Assembly (NCBI GenBank): GCA_943788005.1
Contig: CALSOP010000002.1
Span: 836,573 to 900,572 of the forward strand
DNA: 64,000 bases
Direction of reading: 5' to 3'
From: an uncultured Gammaproteobacteria bacterium
GTDB lineage: Bacteria > Pseudomonadota > Gammaproteobacteria > Eutrophobiales > Eutrophobiaceae
The notes beneath the pieces are model-generated. The model was not told where the DNA came from. It saw only the letters and a list, made by a program, of their open reading frames with translations, and searched no databases. Shown in pieces: positions 1-8,514 of the stretch (position 1 is its first letter; the number at the start of each line of letters is the position of its first letter). Made by a program: the position numbers and the translations under genes.

Positions 1-9
1 AGAATAAGC

Positions 10-246
10 ATGGGCTTTGGTATACCCGAATTATTAATAATTCTATTAATCGTTGCGCTTCTATTTGGCACAAAAAAACTACGCAATATGGGTGGTGATT
101 TGGGTAGCGCACTAAAAAGCTTCAGAAGCGCGGTAAAGGAACCTGAAGAAAAAGAAAAAATAGTAGAGCCTTCTGAAACCCCCTCACAAGGGCAAGTCAT
201 AGAAGGCGAGGTTGAATCACAGAGTGAAGACACTTCAAAAACCTGA
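10..246 (+). CDS. tatA: Sec-independent translocase subunit TatA
   Basis: Pore-forming subunit of the twin-arginine translocase, which moves folded proteins across the inner membrane. The 78-residue product has one N-terminal membrane helix (about residues 5-20), the conserved FG hinge (LLFGTKKL), an amphipathic helix (about 24-44) and an acidic, disordered tail, the standard TatA plan and length. The gene is complete; only nine bases of upstream sequence are visible, so its promoter or a preceding operon gene lies outside the window. tatB follows after about 30 bases and tatC after that, in one direction, so the three are probably one transcript. An exported MsrB at 36845 is a likely Tat client. 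Identification is firm. Confidence 0.95.
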   Translation: MGFGIPELLIILLIVALLFGTKKLRNMGGDLGSALKSFRSAVKEPEEKEKIVEPSETPSQGQVIEGEVESQSEDTSKT

Positions 247-277
247 TCACTGATCACCCTACCTTAACAATACCGGC

Positions 278-565
278 ATGTTTGACATCGGCTTTTGGGA
301 ACTGGCTATAATTGCAATCATTGCCTTAATAGTTATTGGCCCAGAACGACTACCAAAATTCGCCCATGACGCGGGCCGCTTTGTTAACAAAATACGACGC
401 TTTATCAACAATGCCAAAAATGAGCTTGAGAAGGAACTTGAGTTTGAGCAAGTGGACGATCTTCAGAAAGACATTAATCGTATTGATGACCTGATGAAGC
501 AGGCACCGGATCGCATTATTCTAGGACAGCCTGATGACGATAAAGACAATGAAGCAGAAAAATAA
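278..565 (+). CDS. tatB: Sec-independent translocase subunit TatB
   Basis: Receptor-complex subunit of the twin-arginine translocase, working with TatC to bind signal peptides. The 95-residue product begins MFDIGFWEL, with the conserved glutamate at position 8 in the membrane helix and the GPERLP hinge (residues 21-26) typical of TatB rather than TatA. A long charged amphipathic and probably coiled helix follows (about 27-70). It is somewhat short for TatB, whose C-terminal tail varies. It lies between tatA and tatC with short gaps, consistent with an operon. Confidence 0.95.
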   Translation: MFDIGFWELAIIAIIALIVIGPERLPKFAHDAGRFVNKIRRFINNAKNELEKELEFEQVDDLQKDINRIDDLMKQAPDRIILGQPDDDKDNEAEK

Positions 566-583
566 ACGCATCACTTTTTTGTC

Positions 584-1354
584 ATGACGGACGTTAACTC
601 AGACACTGAACAACCGTTAATTTCTCACCTGATAGAATTAAGGTCTTGTGCGCTACGCGCTGTAATATGCGTTTTTGTAATACTGTTGATATTGCTTCCT
701 TTTTCAAATCAGATATATGGCTACATCGCGACACCATTGATAGCGGAACTGCCTGAAGGCAGCCACATGATAGCGACAGAAGTAGCATCGCCTTTTTTTG
801 CTCCGTTTAAACTTACTTTGTTCTGTGCGATTTTTATAACAATCCCTTACATTCTTTATCAAGCCTGGTCTTTTATTTCTCCTGGCCTTTATGCAAACGA
901 AAAGAAATTTACAGTACCTTTGTTGATTAGCAGCAGCTTGCTTTTCTATATAGGAGTAGCATTTGCTTACTACATCGTCTTTCCCGTGTTGTTCTCCTTT
1001 CTAACAGCTACCGCACCGGAAGGCGTACAAATCATGACGGACATAAATCATTATTTAAATTTTATTATTAAGCTTTTCTTTGCCTTTGGTGTTTCTTTTG
1101 AAATTCCAGTTGCAACATTCTTATTGACTAGAACCGGTTTTGTTAGCGTTGATAAACTGGCCGCTAATCGTCCTTATATAATTGTGCTGGCATTTTTTAT
1201 CGGGATGCTATTGACGCCGCCAGATGTGATATCTCAAATTTTGTTAGCGGTACCAATCTGGTTGCTTTTCGAGAGCGGACTTATTGTCAGCCGATACTAT
1301 GAAGACAAAAAAAACATGTCAGACACAACTAATGAAAAAGCTCAGGGTGATTAA
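584..1354 (+). CDS. tatC: Sec-independent translocase subunit TatC
   Basis: Polytopic core of the twin-arginine translocase that recognises the RR signal motif. The 256-residue protein has six predicted membrane helices and family landmarks: the N-terminal HLIELRS segment, SPFFAPFK in the first periplasmic loop, the SFISPGLYANEK segment, FEIPVATF, and the terminal NRPYIIV...TPPDVISQ region. Length is normal. The ATG at 584 lies 18 bases after tatB stops. Its 3' end overlaps the convergent C13 peptidase gene by four bases. Last gene of tatABC. Confidence 0.96.
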   Translation: MTDVNSDTEQPLISHLIELRSCALRAVICVFVILLILLPFSNQIYGYIATPLIAELPEGSHMIATEVASPFFAPFKLTLFCAIFITIPYILYQAWSFISPGLYANEKKFTVPLLISSSLLFYIGVAFAYYIVFPVLFSFLTATAPEGVQIMTDINHYLNFIIKLFFAFGVSFEIPVATFLLTRTGFVSVDKLAANRPYIIVLAFFIGMLLTPPDVISQILLAVPIWLLFESGLIVSRYYEDKKNMSDTTNEKAQGD

Positions 1355-2754
1355 CCCTCCGCAGTGCTTGCCCAGTTTAATCTGCTCTTCGCCTCAAGCT
1401 CTTTTTCAAAGTCTATCAGTTTGATTTTTATCTCAACTCCAACACTGATCTGTGGCTCGGAGTTTTTAAATCCTTCCTCTTCTTCTTTGGTGAAAATTAT
1501 TTTTGATGCCTGATCAAAAGCTTTAACAAAGGATCTAGATTGCTTCAGTCCTTTCTCAAAATAAGCATCTCCAAAATAGGTATATTTTCCGTCATGTCCG
1601 CAACCAAAAGAATTTCGCTCCGCGCTTGCGGCTGTAATCAACAAAGTTGACGGCCCTGCTAGTGGCTCTATAAACCCTCCGGAATAACAGGCAGAGATAA
1701 TTATTATGCGCCACTTAATCCCTGAATTATCCAGTGCTTGCTTAATATGGCCTGCATTAATATTGTTCAATTTAAATGGTGGAAAGTTTGCAGAGAGAAA
1801 GTGATCTTCTGATCCATGTGATGTCAAAAATAAAAAGAGGATGTCTTCCTCTTTATTCATTAATTTACCAACTTTATTAATACTGTATTTTAAATTATGT
1901 TCGTTAGCCAAAGGAATATTGTCAACTGTGTTGCTGTTGTTAATCAAAATCATTGAACGGCCATAGGCGTCAAAATAATTTTTAACAATCTCCTGTGCGG
2001 CTATAGCTTCATTCATAAAAACATCTTCATCTGCATCGCCAGCAAACCCAATAAAAAATAAATCTGTCTGCGCTTGTTTGCCTTCGACAAGATCCGCGCT
2101 TAATTTTTCTAATAAATTATTTTGTGAATAATAAACCGATTCAATATCAATATTAGGCGCGGTACCAACTTGTGTATTATCTTTTTGCTTAGGATACCAA
2201 AGCGGTTCGGTAGGCAGAAGAAACAGCGGTGCAAAATTGATTGCTGCGTATAGGAGTGTATAAACCAGTGTTAATGGAAAACGTAGATAGAAAAATCGCT
2301 TAAAAAGGCGAGCAGAGACTACCAGGTACCATAATGAGTAAATAATAAAGACGGCCCAGTTTGAGTAAAACGGATCAAAATAGGTTTGTTCTTTTGCAAT
2401 CGTCAGCGTACAAATTGTCCCCAACCAAATTACTGGAACTATTGATAAAAACAAAACCGCCAGTTTTGCCAAGTCCTGTTGTCTCGAATTACAAACTGCG
2501 ATAAGGCTCAAACTAAAAAAGAACAATAAATAGAGCAACGCCTGATAACTTAGTCCATAGGGATTAAAGAAATGATCAGGCGCCGTATCATAATAATCGT
2601 GGATAAATGACAAGCCTAAGGACACGACCAAGAGTAAACAAACCTGCAAATAACCACTTTTAAATTGCCAGAGATGTACGGGCATAAACATGGCTGCGCG
2701 GGTACCAGCCAAGATGTTTTTGACAAGATCTATTAAAGGTTTAAACGGATGCAA
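1351..2754 (-). CDS. membrane-anchored C13 family (legumain/GPI8-like) peptidase
   Basis: The 467-residue protein has an N-terminal half with about five hydrophobic segments (roughly residues 34-52, 70-88, 95-120, 132-150, 158-180) and a soluble C-terminal caspase-fold domain (about 205-430). The catalytic dyad of peptidase family C13 is visible: His313 in LTSHGSEDH and Cys356 in ISACYSGG, each after a run of hydrophobic residues forming a beta strand, as in legumain and GPI8. C13-type proteins are scattered in Proteobacteria, but substrates are generally not known. The gene converges on tatC with a 4-base overlap and is followed on the same strand, upstream, by a rhodanese gene. The assignment rests on the dyad; the biological role is unknown. 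Confidence 0.82.
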   Translation of the reverse strand: MHPFKPLIDLVKNILAGTRAAMFMPVHLWQFKSGYLQVCLLLVVSLGLSFIHDYYDTAPDHFFNPYGLSYQALLYLLFFFSLSLIAVCNSRQQDLAKLAVLFLSIVPVIWLGTICTLTIAKEQTYFDPFYSNWAVFIIYSLWYLVVSARLFKRFFYLRFPLTLVYTLLYAAINFAPLFLLPTEPLWYPKQKDNTQVGTAPNIDIESVYYSQNNLLEKLSADLVEGKQAQTDLFFIGFAGDADEDVFMNEAIAAQEIVKNYFDAYGRSMILINNSNTVDNIPLANEHNLKYSINKVGKLMNKEEDILFLFLTSHGSEDHFLSANFPPFKLNNINAGHIKQALDNSGIKWRIIIISACYSGGFIEPLAGPSTLLITAASAERNSFGCGHDGKYTYFGDAYFEKGLKQSRSFVKAFDQASKIIFTKEEEEGFKNSEPQISVGVEIKIKLIDFEKELEAKSRLNWASTAEG

Positions 2755-2799
2755 CTATTTCGTCCCTATCTGCATTTTAGAATCAAGCAGCTAGAATAA

Positions 2800-3216
2800 T
2801 TATGACTGTTCCCACGGCAAGCCATGGAAACGCCAACCGTTGATTGTGTTTCTATGTCCATTTTCGTCTTTGTCTCCTTCAAACCCTTCGAGCACATTGT
2901 ATACATTGGTAAACCCTTCCTTGAGCAACATTTCTCCAGCAAGCTCTGACCGTTGACCGCTTCGACAAAGCATCAACACCGGCACATCATCTAATATATC
3001 CCTATTTGGCTGACGCGCAGCCAAATCAGCCCTAAGCTTTTCAATAAAACCTGCTTGTAAATCCCAATCAGGTGGCTCTTTAAGTGGTCTATGAAGCGCG
3101 TTTATTGGATGGCCAACAAAGCTATACTCCATCGTGCTTCTAACATCTATTAACACTGCGTTATTTTGCTGTTCGAGGATCTTATATGCCTCTGGCGGGC
3201 TGACTTTTTTAAGCAT
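2800..3216 (-). CDS. rhodanese-like domain protein
   Basis: Single-domain rhodanese homolog of 138 residues, probably a cytoplasmic sulfurtransferase or persulfide carrier. The N-terminal AVLIDVRSTMEYSFVGHPINA segment contains the first rhodanese signature (DVR...E), and the active-site loop is CRSGQRS with catalytic Cys84. The intact cysteine and arginine-rich loop argue for activity; the sulfur acceptor cannot be told from sequence. It lies 45 bases upstream of the C13 peptidase gene on the same strand, so co-transcription is possible, though the two functions have no obvious link. ilvE is divergent, about 190 bases away. Confidence 0.88.
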   Translation of the reverse strand: MLKKVSPPEAYKILEQQNNAVLIDVRSTMEYSFVGHPINALHRPLKEPPDWDLQAGFIEKLRADLAARQPNRDILDDVPVLMLCRSGQRSELAGEMLLKEGFTNVYNVLEGFEGDKDENGHRNTINGWRFHGLPWEQS

Positions 3217-3407
3217 TTCTATTTACCCATTATTGTTTGTTTGAATACTTTACAGCTTAAATCATCCTAAAAATGATTACTAAATCGAAATCTTTCAATA
3301 GTTAAGTCAAAGACTTATTGATTGCGTTTGACTAGCGCATTACCATTAGCTGGCTTTACAACAAGAATAATAACTTACAGTATTTATTAAAACTTCGGTA
3401 AAAAATA

Positions 3408-4328
3408 ATGAGTATGGATGATCGTGATGGCGTAATTTGGCTAGATGGCGAATTTGTGCCGTGGAGAGAGGCAAAAACACATGTGCTAACACACACCCTT
3501 CACTACGGAATGGGCGTGTTCGAGGGCGTTCGAGCCTATAAAACAGACTCAGGGACCGCTATTTTTCGACTTGAAGATCACACAAACCGACTGTTTCGTT
3601 CAGCTCACATATTAAACATGCCCATGCCTTACGATAAGGAAGCCATCAATAAAGCATGTCTTGATTCTGTAAAAAATAATAACCTGGAGTCCGCCTATAT
3701 CCGTCCGATGTGTTTTTATGGATCGGAAGGCATGGGCTTAAGGGCTGATAATCTTAAGGTTCATGTCATGGTTGCTGCCTGGGCCTGGGGCTCTTATCTC
3801 GGCAATGAGGGGCTGGAAAAAGGAATTCGAATCAAAACATCCTCTTTTACGCGTCATCATGTCAATATCACCATGTGTAAAGCAAAGGCAAACGGTAATT
3901 ATATGAACTCTATGCTTGCCTTGCAGGAGGCGCTTGCTGATGGTTACGATGAAGCGCTTTTGCTGGATAATGAGGGCTATGTCGCTGAAGGGAGTGGCGA
4001 AAATATTTTTATCGTGCGAAACGGGATAATGTATACCCCTGACTTGACCTCTGCTCTGGAAGGCATAACTCGTGAGACGATTATGCAGTTTGCCCAAGAA
4101 AACAATATTCTCGTAAAAGAAAAAAGGATAACCCGCGATGAAGTGTATGTTGCTGAAGAAGCGTTCTTTACCGGAACCGCTGCTGAAGTGACGCCGATCC
4201 GTGAACTTGATAATCGACAAATCGGAAGCGGCAAAAGAGGGCCCATCACAGAAAAATTACAAAAACGATATTTTGACTGCGTTGAAGGCAAGCTGAGCGA
4301 ATATCAAAATTGGTTGAGCTATGTATAA
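3408..4328 (+). CDS. ilvE: branched-chain amino acid aminotransferase IlvE
   Basis: PLP-dependent class IV aminotransferase catalysing the last step of leucine, isoleucine and valine synthesis, with glutamate as amino donor. The 306-residue length matches IlvE. Landmarks are the N-terminal HYGMGVFEGVRAY, the cofactor lysine Lys160 in KANGNYMNS, and the EGSGENIF phosphate-binding segment (about 193-200). The start ATG at 3408 gives the usual short N-terminal extension. Thirteen bases after its stop comes a small CHCC zinc-finger gene, then the ELM1-family gene and the saccharide cluster, a gene order seen in other Gammaproteobacteria. D-amino acid aminotransferase is less likely given the GVFEGVRAY segment. 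Confidence 0.94.
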   Translation: MSMDDRDGVIWLDGEFVPWREAKTHVLTHTLHYGMGVFEGVRAYKTDSGTAIFRLEDHTNRLFRSAHILNMPMPYDKEAINKACLDSVKNNNLESAYIRPMCFYGSEGMGLRADNLKVHVMVAAWAWGSYLGNEGLEKGIRIKTSSFTRHHVNITMCKAKANGNYMNSMLALQEALADGYDEALLLDNEGYVAEGSGENIFIVRNGIMYTPDLTSALEGITRETIMQFAQENNILVKEKRITRDEVYVAEEAFFTGTAAEVTPIRELDNRQIGSGKRGPITEKLQKRYFDCVEGKLSEYQNWLSYV

Positions 4329-4340
4329 CGAGGTAAAGCT

Positions 4341-4544
4341 ATGAATGAATCAGTCCAAGAATCAGCAGCCGTTACTACCAGTAACGAATCTGTATTTAAT
4401 ATAAAGAAAGATCAATTGCCTTTACATTGCCCTTTGCCTGAAATGAGTCTGTGGAATCAACATCCGCGTGTTTTTCTTCCTATTGAAGAAACGGGGAAAT
4501 CTAAATGTCCATATTGCGGCACCGAGTTTATCCTTGAGGAATAG
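4341..4544 (+). CDS. small CHCC zinc-finger protein
   Basis: A 67-residue protein with a C-terminal zinc-binding module: Cys30, His41, Cys56 and Cys59 (LHCPLP...HPRVFLPI...CPYCGTEF). This matches the zf-CHCC family, whose mitochondrial relative is an accessory subunit of complex I; bacterial copies are usually annotated only as zinc-finger domain proteins. The first 25 residues are low in order and not conserved-looking. It follows ilvE by 12 bases and precedes the ELM1-family gene by about 24, suggesting one transcript. Family is clear, function is not. Confidence 0.85.
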   Translation: MNESVQESAAVTTSNESVFNIKKDQLPLHCPLPEMSLWNQHPRVFLPIEETGKSKCPYCGTEFILEE

Positions 4545-4568
4545 TTGATTTAATCATTACAGGCAAGC

Positions 4569-5477
4569 ATGGCGTTGAATATCTGGAGATTTACTGACAG
4601 AAAACCCGGCCATGACTCTCAAAGCATCGGGTTATGCGATGCTATCGGAAGATTAACTACAGTTTCCTGCTTTGATATACAGACTAGCTCTATTTTTAGT
4701 AGTCTTGGTCGCTTTTTATCAAACACATTTCCCGCAGGCGAATCTTTACCAGACCCTGATCTCATAATTGGCGCGGGGCATGGGACTCATTTTTCAATGT
4801 TAGCTGCACGAAATGCACGCGGAGGGAAAATCATTGTATTAATGAAGCCTAGCTTGCCTTTGCCATTATTTGATATTTGCATCATCCCCAAACATGACCT
4901 GATTTCAGAAAAAGGCAATGTTGTTACAACAACCGGGGCATTAAACCCAATACAATTTAATAAGAATAAATCACCAGACCAGGGCTTGATTCTGCTTGGC
5001 GGTATATCTAAACATTACCACTGGGATAATAAGTCAATAATTGATCAAATTAACACTGTCGTAACTAATAGTCCTGATATCAATTGGATTGTCGCTGATT
5101 CACCCCGCACGCCCACGTCAGTCCTAAACGATATAAACAAACATTCATTTGAAAATGTAAGCACTTTAAGCTGTTCCGGAACGAACGGCGCCGACATTCA
5201 GAAGCTTATTGTTAATAGCAGCTATATCTGGGTTACAAGGGATAGTATTTCTATGATCTACGAATCTCTTTCTTCTGGTGCTACCGTTGGCCTAATTAAC
5301 CTGCCTAAAAAGAAAAATAGTCGATTAGAAGTAAGCATAAACGCCCTTGTTAAAGAAGGATATTTGACAATCTTTAATGAAAAAAATACAAAGCCCGCGT
5401 TAAAATCAAACAGGCCTATCTTAAATGAAGCTCAACGCTGCGCTGAATTATTGCGTAGCCGTGGAATATTTGGATAA
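4569..5477 (+). CDS. mitochondrial fission ELM1 family protein
   Basis: A 302-residue protein starting MALNIWRFTDRKPGHDSQS, which matches the start of the ELM1/DUF1022 family (named after a plant mitochondrial fission factor). It has features of a GT-B-like fold: a glycine-rich N-terminal segment (LIIGAGHGTHFSMLAARNA), a middle segment LILLGGISKHYHWD, and a C-terminal donor-side segment WVTRDSISMIYESLSSGATVGLINL. In bacteria these genes commonly sit beside LPS glycosyltransferase genes, as here, so a role in saccharide transfer is a fair inference but unproven. There is no membrane segment. Confidence 0.82.
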   Translation: MALNIWRFTDRKPGHDSQSIGLCDAIGRLTTVSCFDIQTSSIFSSLGRFLSNTFPAGESLPDPDLIIGAGHGTHFSMLAARNARGGKIIVLMKPSLPLPLFDICIIPKHDLISEKGNVVTTTGALNPIQFNKNKSPDQGLILLGGISKHYHWDNKSIIDQINTVVTNSPDINWIVADSPRTPTSVLNDINKHSFENVSTLSCSGTNGADIQKLIVNSSYIWVTRDSISMIYESLSSGATVGLINLPKKKNSRLEVSINALVKEGYLTIFNEKNTKPALKSNRPILNEAQRCAELLRSRGIFG

Positions 5478-5590
5478 ATCTAGATAACATCCTCGCTCCC
5501 AAATATGTCTTCAAAATTACTAATACAAATAAAATTGAATTTAATAATAAGCGTGTCGCGGTTAATTAGCAGAAATAAAATATAAAACAG

Positions 5591-6337
5591 ATGACCTCAA
5601 ATGAAAATATTAGTTGGGAAACTATTGCTTGCCCGGTCTGTGAAAGCGAATCGTTCACCCATCTTTTTAAAAAAAATACTGAGCCGTTTGTCAAATGCGA
5701 CAAATGTTCGTTGATTTTGATAAACCCAAGACCAAATTACGAGAAAATCAAGGAAACTTACGGAAATGACTATAGCCGAGACTACGCTAAAAAAGCTACG
5801 ACTAAATTAAAACGTTCATTGCGAAGAGTTAGGCTTATAAAAAACAGGTATGTGTCGACTGGCCGCTGGCTAGATATAGGCTGTTCAGCAGGTTTTGTTG
5901 TGCGGAGCGCGATAGATAGCGGCTTTGATGCTTTTGGAATTGATATTGAGCCTTGGGGAATTAATTATGGCAAAACAAACCTTCAGCTCAATAATATTGT
6001 GGCCGGCATCATCGAAGATCAGTCTTACCCTGATCAATATTTCGACGTGATTTCCTTATACGACGTTATAGAGCATGTCCCTGACTTGAATTTACTTGTT
6101 AATGAGTTAAAACGAATCCTTGCGGCAAAAGGTGTAATACATATTATCACCCCAGATATCGGACACCGCCGAGTAACGAAGCCTTTGTCTGACTGGAAAG
6201 AAATTAAACCTTCGGAACACTTATATTATTTTAACAAAACCACCTTAAACAAGCTTTTTAATAAACATGGTTTGAATATTGTAAAAACAGATTTTGCATT
6301 CAAAACCTCATTAAAAGCATACATCCAGCACATATAA
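5591..6337 (+). CDS. class I SAM-dependent methyltransferase with N-terminal zinc knuckle
   Basis: A 248-residue protein with an N-terminal four-cysteine knuckle (Cys14, Cys17, Cys36, Cys39) followed by a Rossmann methyltransferase domain. Motif I is WLDIGCSAGF (residues 93-102), an acidic motif II occurs in FGIDIEPWG, and the DVIEHVPD segment is typical of small-molecule or sugar methyltransferases. The family often modifies sugars in surface polysaccharide clusters, which fits the downstream GT4 and GT2 genes. It ends soon after the core fold, slightly shorter than many relatives. Substrate unknown. Confidence 0.83.
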   Translation: MTSNENISWETIACPVCESESFTHLFKKNTEPFVKCDKCSLILINPRPNYEKIKETYGNDYSRDYAKKATTKLKRSLRRVRLIKNRYVSTGRWLDIGCSAGFVVRSAIDSGFDAFGIDIEPWGINYGKTNLQLNNIVAGIIEDQSYPDQYFDVISLYDVIEHVPDLNLLVNELKRILAAKGVIHIITPDIGHRRVTKPLSDWKEIKPSEHLYYFNKTTLNKLFNKHGLNIVKTDFAFKTSLKAYIQHI

Positions 6338-6350
6338 TGGACAACACTAC

Positions 6351-7469
6351 ATGGCGTTAACAGTTGTACAGGTTCTGCCAGCTCTGGAAGTGGGCGGGGT
6401 TGAAAGAGGAACTCTAGAAATAGCCTCTGGCCTGATTAAAGCAGGCCATCGCTCTATCGTTATTTCAGAAGGTGGCCGGCTAGTAGATCGATTAGTTTCA
6501 AAAGGTAGCCAACATATCAATTGGCCTATAGGGAAAAAGTCGCTGTTAACATTTCTCTTGGCAACAAAGCTTAGAAATTTACTAATCAAAGAGTCTGTGG
6601 ACATTCTTCATGTCCGCTCAAGAATGCCTGCGTGGGTTTGTTATCTTGCTTTAAAAGGAATGAAAAAACACCAGAGGCCAAAATTTATCTGCACCGTCCA
6701 CGGGCCCTATTCTGTCAATGCATACAGCAAAATCATGACTAAAGGGGATGATGTTATTGTCATTTCACAATTCATTAAGGATTATGTTTTAAACAACTAT
6801 AAAGGCGTTGATGAAGATAAACTAACTATAATCCATAGAGGCATCGATGCAGAAGAATTCCCCTTTGATTATGTGCCGGATGATAATTGGAAAAAAGATT
6901 GGGCAATAAATCACAGTGATTTAAAAAACAAATTCGTCATCACACTTCCAGCACGTATTACTCGCTGGAAAGGGCAGGAAGATTTCTTATTAATAGTCGA
7001 TGCTTTAAAACAATCAGGGCTTCCCGTGCACGGTTTAATCGCAGGAGGGCCACATGCGAAGCGTATTAAATTTCTAGAGTCTTTAAAAAGACAGGTTGCC
7101 GAATTCAATCTTGAAAATGATATAAGTTTTATTGGGCACAGAGATGATTTGAAAGAAATTATGGCCATTTCAGATGTGGTTCTGTCGCTAGCTAAAGAGC
7201 CTGAGGCTTTTGGAAGAACCGCGTTAGAATCGCTTAGCCTCGGCACTCCTGTAGTCGCATATGACCATGGCGGCGCTTCAGAAGTGCTTAAATCTTTATT
7301 CCCAAGCGGCCTGACGCCGCCCAATGATATTGCCGCAGCTTCAGCAAAAATACTGTCCCTTCATAAAACATCATCGACTATAAGCAAAGACAACCCGTTT
7401 ACTCGACAAGCAATGATAGCAAAAACAATAGGCCTTTATGAAAAAAGCATAGCTAAAAAACAACCATGA
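6351..7469 (+). CDS. glycosyltransferase family 4 protein
   Basis: GT-B glycosyltransferase of 372 residues, probably adding a sugar to LPS core or another surface glycan at the cytoplasmic face. The N-terminal LPALEVGGVERGTLEIASGL is the typical acceptor-domain start. The donor-site motif E-x7-E appears as EAFGRTALESLSLGTPVV near residues 284-302, followed by AYDHGGASEV. ATG at 6351 lies 13 bases after the methyltransferase gene; its end overlaps the next gene by four bases (ATGA), indicating translational coupling. The sugar specificity cannot be read from sequence. Confidence 0.88.
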   Translation: MALTVVQVLPALEVGGVERGTLEIASGLIKAGHRSIVISEGGRLVDRLVSKGSQHINWPIGKKSLLTFLLATKLRNLLIKESVDILHVRSRMPAWVCYLALKGMKKHQRPKFICTVHGPYSVNAYSKIMTKGDDVIVISQFIKDYVLNNYKGVDEDKLTIIHRGIDAEEFPFDYVPDDNWKKDWAINHSDLKNKFVITLPARITRWKGQEDFLLIVDALKQSGLPVHGLIAGGPHAKRIKFLESLKRQVAEFNLENDISFIGHRDDLKEIMAISDVVLSLAKEPEAFGRTALESLSLGTPVVAYDHGGASEVLKSLFPSGLTPPNDIAAASAKILSLHKTSSTISKDNPFTRQAMIAKTIGLYEKSIAKKQP

Positions 7470-8377
7470 ATACCTCTGTCCAGCCTATCATAGCCCTATG
7501 CATTGCCACCTATAAACGGCCTATTTTGTTGCAAAACTGTTTAAATGCTATCGCAAAACTTGTAATCCCAGAACAACATAGGCTTATATTAATTGTTGTA
7601 GATAATGATCAGGGAAAATCCGCCAGAAGCATTATTCAGAATTTAAACATTTCTCATCTGCATAATATTTCCTATCATGTTGAAACTTCACGAGGAATTG
7701 CTTCTGCCAGGAACCGTTTACTTAAAGAAGCAATAAATGCGCAAGCTGACTTTATAGCTTTTATAGATGATGATGAATTCCCAAAATCAGATTGGTTATT
7801 AGTACTTTTTAACGCGTTGTTAAAATATTCTGCAGACGTGGCTACCGGGCCCGTCATTGCTTTAACTGAGGAAGGGACGGCTATTTCAACCACTGAAGGT
7901 AAATATAAAACAGGGAGCATGCCGCGAAAAGTATCAACTAACAATGTCTTATTTAAGAAAAAGCTAATCGAACAAGATAAGCTCTCTTTCGATCTAAGAT
8001 TGAATTTTTGTGGTGGTGAAGACTTTGATTTCTTCGAAAAATCTTCAGCCAAAGGAAACTCACATGTTTGGACTAATGAAGCAATTATCTTTGAAACAAT
8101 CGTAAAAGAAAGAGCTTCAAACAAATATTTATTCTATCGACATTTTACCGGCGGAATTAACAACGTAGTACAATATAGATTTAGAAATGGCATTTTAAAA
8201 AGCTGGTTACATTTCTTAATAAAGATTTTAGGCAAAACTATTGGCGCCATGCTGTCTTTTATAATTTTTGTTGTGACTTTCAATCAAGGAAGATTCGAAA
8301 AGAGTATCGTTAAATTTGCCAGCGTAATTGGTTATATATGCGGGTTGTTTAACATTATTGTAGAGCGCTATAAGTAA
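7466..8377 (+). CDS. glycosyltransferase family 2 protein
   Basis: GT-A glycosyltransferase of 303 residues. The N-terminal ALCIATYKRPILLQNCLNAI is the nucleotide-binding strand and helix, and FIDDDEFPK supplies the DxD metal/nucleotide-sugar motif. A hydrophobic stretch near residues 250-272 (KTIGAMLSFIIFVVTF) suggests membrane association. It overlaps the GT4 gene by four bases and is the last gene before a 137-base gap, so it likely ends the ilvE-side transcript. It probably builds surface polysaccharide; donor and acceptor are unknown. Confidence 0.87.
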   Translation: MNTSVQPIIALCIATYKRPILLQNCLNAIAKLVIPEQHRLILIVVDNDQGKSARSIIQNLNISHLHNISYHVETSRGIASARNRLLKEAINAQADFIAFIDDDEFPKSDWLLVLFNALLKYSADVATGPVIALTEEGTAISTTEGKYKTGSMPRKVSTNNVLFKKKLIEQDKLSFDLRLNFCGGEDFDFFEKSSAKGNSHVWTNEAIIFETIVKERASNKYLFYRHFTGGINNVVQYRFRNGILKSWLHFLIKILGKTIGAMLSFIIFVVTFNQGRFEKSIVKFASVIGYICGLFNIIVERYK

Positions 8378-8514
8378 ATCAATTCTAATGAAAGGTACTT
8401 AAAAATTAACGCGCATATGTCGCTTTACGAAATTACATGGTCTGGCTGGTGCTGGCACTATATCTTACGAAGTTAAATATTAATGCGTAATATACATAAT
8501 CACATTAGCGAATC

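Noticed and set aside
3738-4291. Long antisense frames over ilvE
   Set aside because: Shadow frames of a clearly recognised gene with no family match.
8416-8475. Very short frame reading MSLYEITWSGWCWHYILRS between GT2 and GT9 genes
   Set aside because: Nineteen codons, unusual composition, but no modifying-enzyme gene of a peptide system nearby and no conservation evidence.
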